Origin: Litorimonas sp963972195
GTDB lineage: Bacteria > Pseudomonadota > Alphaproteobacteria > Caulobacterales > Maricaulaceae
Direction of reading: 5' to 3'
Assembly: GCA_963972195.1 (NCBI GenBank)
Contig: CAXATH010000009.1
Coordinates: forward strand, 1-64,000
Length of the DNA: 64,000 nt
The notes under the pieces were generated by a model, which saw nothing but the letters and a program-made list of their open reading frames with translations, did no database searches and had not been told where the DNA came from. Every line of letters begins with the position of its first letter. Within the stretch, counting starts at the first letter, position 1. The position numbers were made by a program, and so were the translations under genes. Shown here in pieces: positions 62,692 to 64,000 of the stretch.

Positions 62692-64000
62692 TTGGGATGG
62701 GAAGAATGGGTAGGACTACCGGATCTGTCCCTGCCCGCGATCAAAGCCAAGGTAGACACCGGCGCGCGCACGTCTGCGCTTCACGCCGTCGCGATTGAAC
62801 CGTTTGGCACGGAAGCTAAACCTCAGGTGCGATTTATCATGCACCCGGATCCTTCTGACCCAAATGTTGAAGTCGTCTGCTCAGCGAAGGTCATTGATCG
62901 ACGCAATGTCACGAGTTCGAATGGATCTACCGAATTACGCTACGTCATTCGCTCCAACGTCCATATTGGCGGGAAAAAGTGGCCTGTTGATATTTCTCTG
63001 ACAAACCGAGAAACGATGGGTTATCGGATGCTTCTGGGCCGCTCAGCACTCATTGACGAGGTAAGTGTCTCCCCGAGCCTAAGCTTTCAACAACCTCAAC
63101 TTTCCTTCTCGGTTTACAAAAAGCCGCAAGGCCGCAAAGCGATCCCCCGCCGCCCGCTCCGCATTGGCATCCTCACCCAAGAGCCTAAAAATTATTCTAA
63201 CCGCCGCATGATCGAAGCGGGGGAAGCCCGGGGCCATGTTGTGGACTGTATTGAAACGTCGCGCTGCTATATGGCCATCAACGCGCACAAGCCCGAAGTG
63301 TATTATGACGGAGCGCCGCTGCCGCGTTATGACGCCATCATTCCGCGAATTGGCTCGAGGATGACATTTTACGGCATGGCCGTTGTGCGGCAGTTTGAAA
63401 GCATGGGCGTGTATTGCCTGAACAAAAGCAGCTCAATCGGTAACTCGCGTGACAAGCTCTTGGCCCACCAGGTTCTCGCCCAACATGGTCTCGGCATGCC
63501 GACGACAGCTTTCGCCAAAAGCTCGCGCGACACCAAAGGCATTATAGACTTGGTCGGCGGGTCTCCCGTTGTGGTTAAATTACTGGAATCCACCCAGGGT
63601 AAAGGCGTGGTACTGGCGGAAACCCGCAAAGCCGCCTCTGCTCTTGTCGACGCTTTCCGGGGTTTGAATGCGCATTTCCTCGTTCAGGAATTTGTCAAGG
63701 AAGCGAACGGCTCAGATCTTCGCTGCTTTGTCGTCGACGGTAAAGTTGTCGGCGCCATGATGCGCACAGCACAAGCGGGTGAGTTCCGCTCAAATGTCCA
63801 TCAAGGCGGAACGGTGAAACGAATTAAACTCAAGCGTGAAGAAACACGCATGGCGATTAAGGCGGCCAAAATATTGAAATTGAATGTCGCCGGGGTTGAT
63901 ATTCTACGATCCGATACAGGCCCAAAAATCCTCGAGGTGAATTCCTCGCCTGGACTTGAAGGCATTGAAAACGCCACAAAAGGCGATATTGCTGGTGATA
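62692..64000 (+). CDS. RimK-family ATP-grasp ligase fused to an aspartyl-protease-like domain (partial)
   Basis: The gene runs off the right edge. The N-terminal domain (first about 135 residues) has KAKVDTGARTSALHA and GYRMLLGRSAL, the DUF785/RimB-like retropepsin fold. The remainder is RimK-like: RIGILTQEPKNYSNRR, then an ATP-grasp domain with NKSSSIGNSRDKLLAHQVL, VVVKLLESTQGKGV, and DILRSDTGPKILEVNSSPG. Such enzymes add glutamates to ribosomal protein S6 or other targets. I start at TTG 62692 as the only standard codon, but it has no ribosome-binding site, whereas AGGAG at 62642-62646 would fit an ATT start at 62653. It is divergent from the ETF-QO gene. Confidence 0.9.
   Translation, partial: MGWEEWVGLPDLSLPAIKAKVDTGARTSALHAVAIEPFGTEAKPQVRFIMHPDPSDPNVEVVCSAKVIDRRNVTSSNGSTELRYVIRSNVHIGGKKWPVDISLTNRETMGYRMLLGRSALIDEVSVSPSLSFQQPQLSFSVYKKPQGRKAIPRRPLRIGILTQEPKNYSNRRMIEAGEARGHVVDCIETSRCYMAINAHKPEVYYDGAPLPRYDAIIPRIGSRMTFYGMAVVRQFESMGVYCLNKSSSIGNSRDKLLAHQVLAQHGLGMPTTAFAKSSRDTKGIIDLVGGSPVVVKLLESTQGKGVVLAETRKAASALVDAFRGLNAHFLVQEFVKEANGSDLRCFVVDGKVVGAMMRTAQAGEFRSNVHQGGTVKRIKLKREETRMAIKAAKILKLNVAGVDILRSDTGPKILEVNSSPGLEGIENATKGDIAGD

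Noticed and set aside
1..64000. tRNA, rRNA or tmRNA genes
   Set aside because: I looked for T-loop-like GTTCGAATCC patterns and CCA ends; candidates such as those near 27627 and 47414 lie inside protein genes and lack a cloverleaf.

Overview
The window looks like a chromosomal segment of a stalked/budding-type marine alphaproteobacterium (Maricaulales/Hyphomonadaceae-like). This is inferred from alphaproteobacterial gene orders (rplU-rpmA-GNAT-obgE-proB-nadD-rsfS-rlmH-envC-ctpA-yibQ-rppH; atpHAGDC near priA and a small transaldolase; ispB-DUF2007-glyQ-glyS-ppdK), a Lys/Ala-rich extension on the ATP synthase beta subunit, a TonB-dependent receptor and many lipoproteins. Base composition is roughly balanced. 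I see no rRNA, tRNA, insertion sequence, integrase, phage gene or CRISPR array.

Layout. 1-12.6 kb: an accessory-looking stretch with an MHYT-domain histidine kinase, alanine racemase, a lipoprotein retropepsin paired with a penicillin-acylase-family hydrolase, a Kazal lipoprotein coupled to a cupin lipoprotein, a VWA protein, an FKBP lipoprotein and an M16 protease. 12.65-22.3 kb: a HAD phosphatase, then one 8.8-kb gene for a 2945-residue exported repeat protein. 22.4-35.0 kb: ribosomal proteins L21/L27 behind a strong promoter and a folded leader, then ObgE, ProB, NadD, RsfS, RlmH, an EnvC-like division factor, two tandem S41 proteases, a divergent polysaccharide deacetylase, RppH and an MFS pump. 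35.0-40.9 kb: a phosphoesterase and the F1 ATP synthase operon, both on the minus strand. 41.1-49.6 kb: a TonB receptor, PriA, transaldolase and a second acylase. 49.7-62.5 kb: PPDK, GlyS/GlyQ, a DUF2007 protein, polyprenyl synthase, a WecA/MraY-family transferase, IspE, a TPR protein and ETF-ubiquinone oxidoreductase. The window ends inside a RimK-type ligase fused to an aspartyl-protease-like domain.

The outstanding object is the giant protein at 13469-22306. It carries two arrays of the same 23-residue unit in the same register. The first array is almost purely acidic and the second is strongly basic. By hand count each has 54 units, and the uninterrupted cores (50 and 47 units) contain no length change. 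Three cysteines, the only ones I see, and closing Glu-Trp motifs mark the array ends; related 35-residue Gly/Asn modules sit at both ends; a peptidoglycan-binding domain lies near the C terminus. It reads as an envelope-anchored block polyampholyte whose halves could zip together or cross-link molecules. That function is inference.

Smaller structures of interest: an atp-operon terminator whose loop contains the start codon of the next gene, a nested hairpin leader before rplU, a near-identical 37-bp repeat on both sides of the kinase gene, a 114-bp inverted-repeat element between ppdK and glyS, and a TonB receptor with an AT-rich palindromic upstream region lying between the atp operon and priA.
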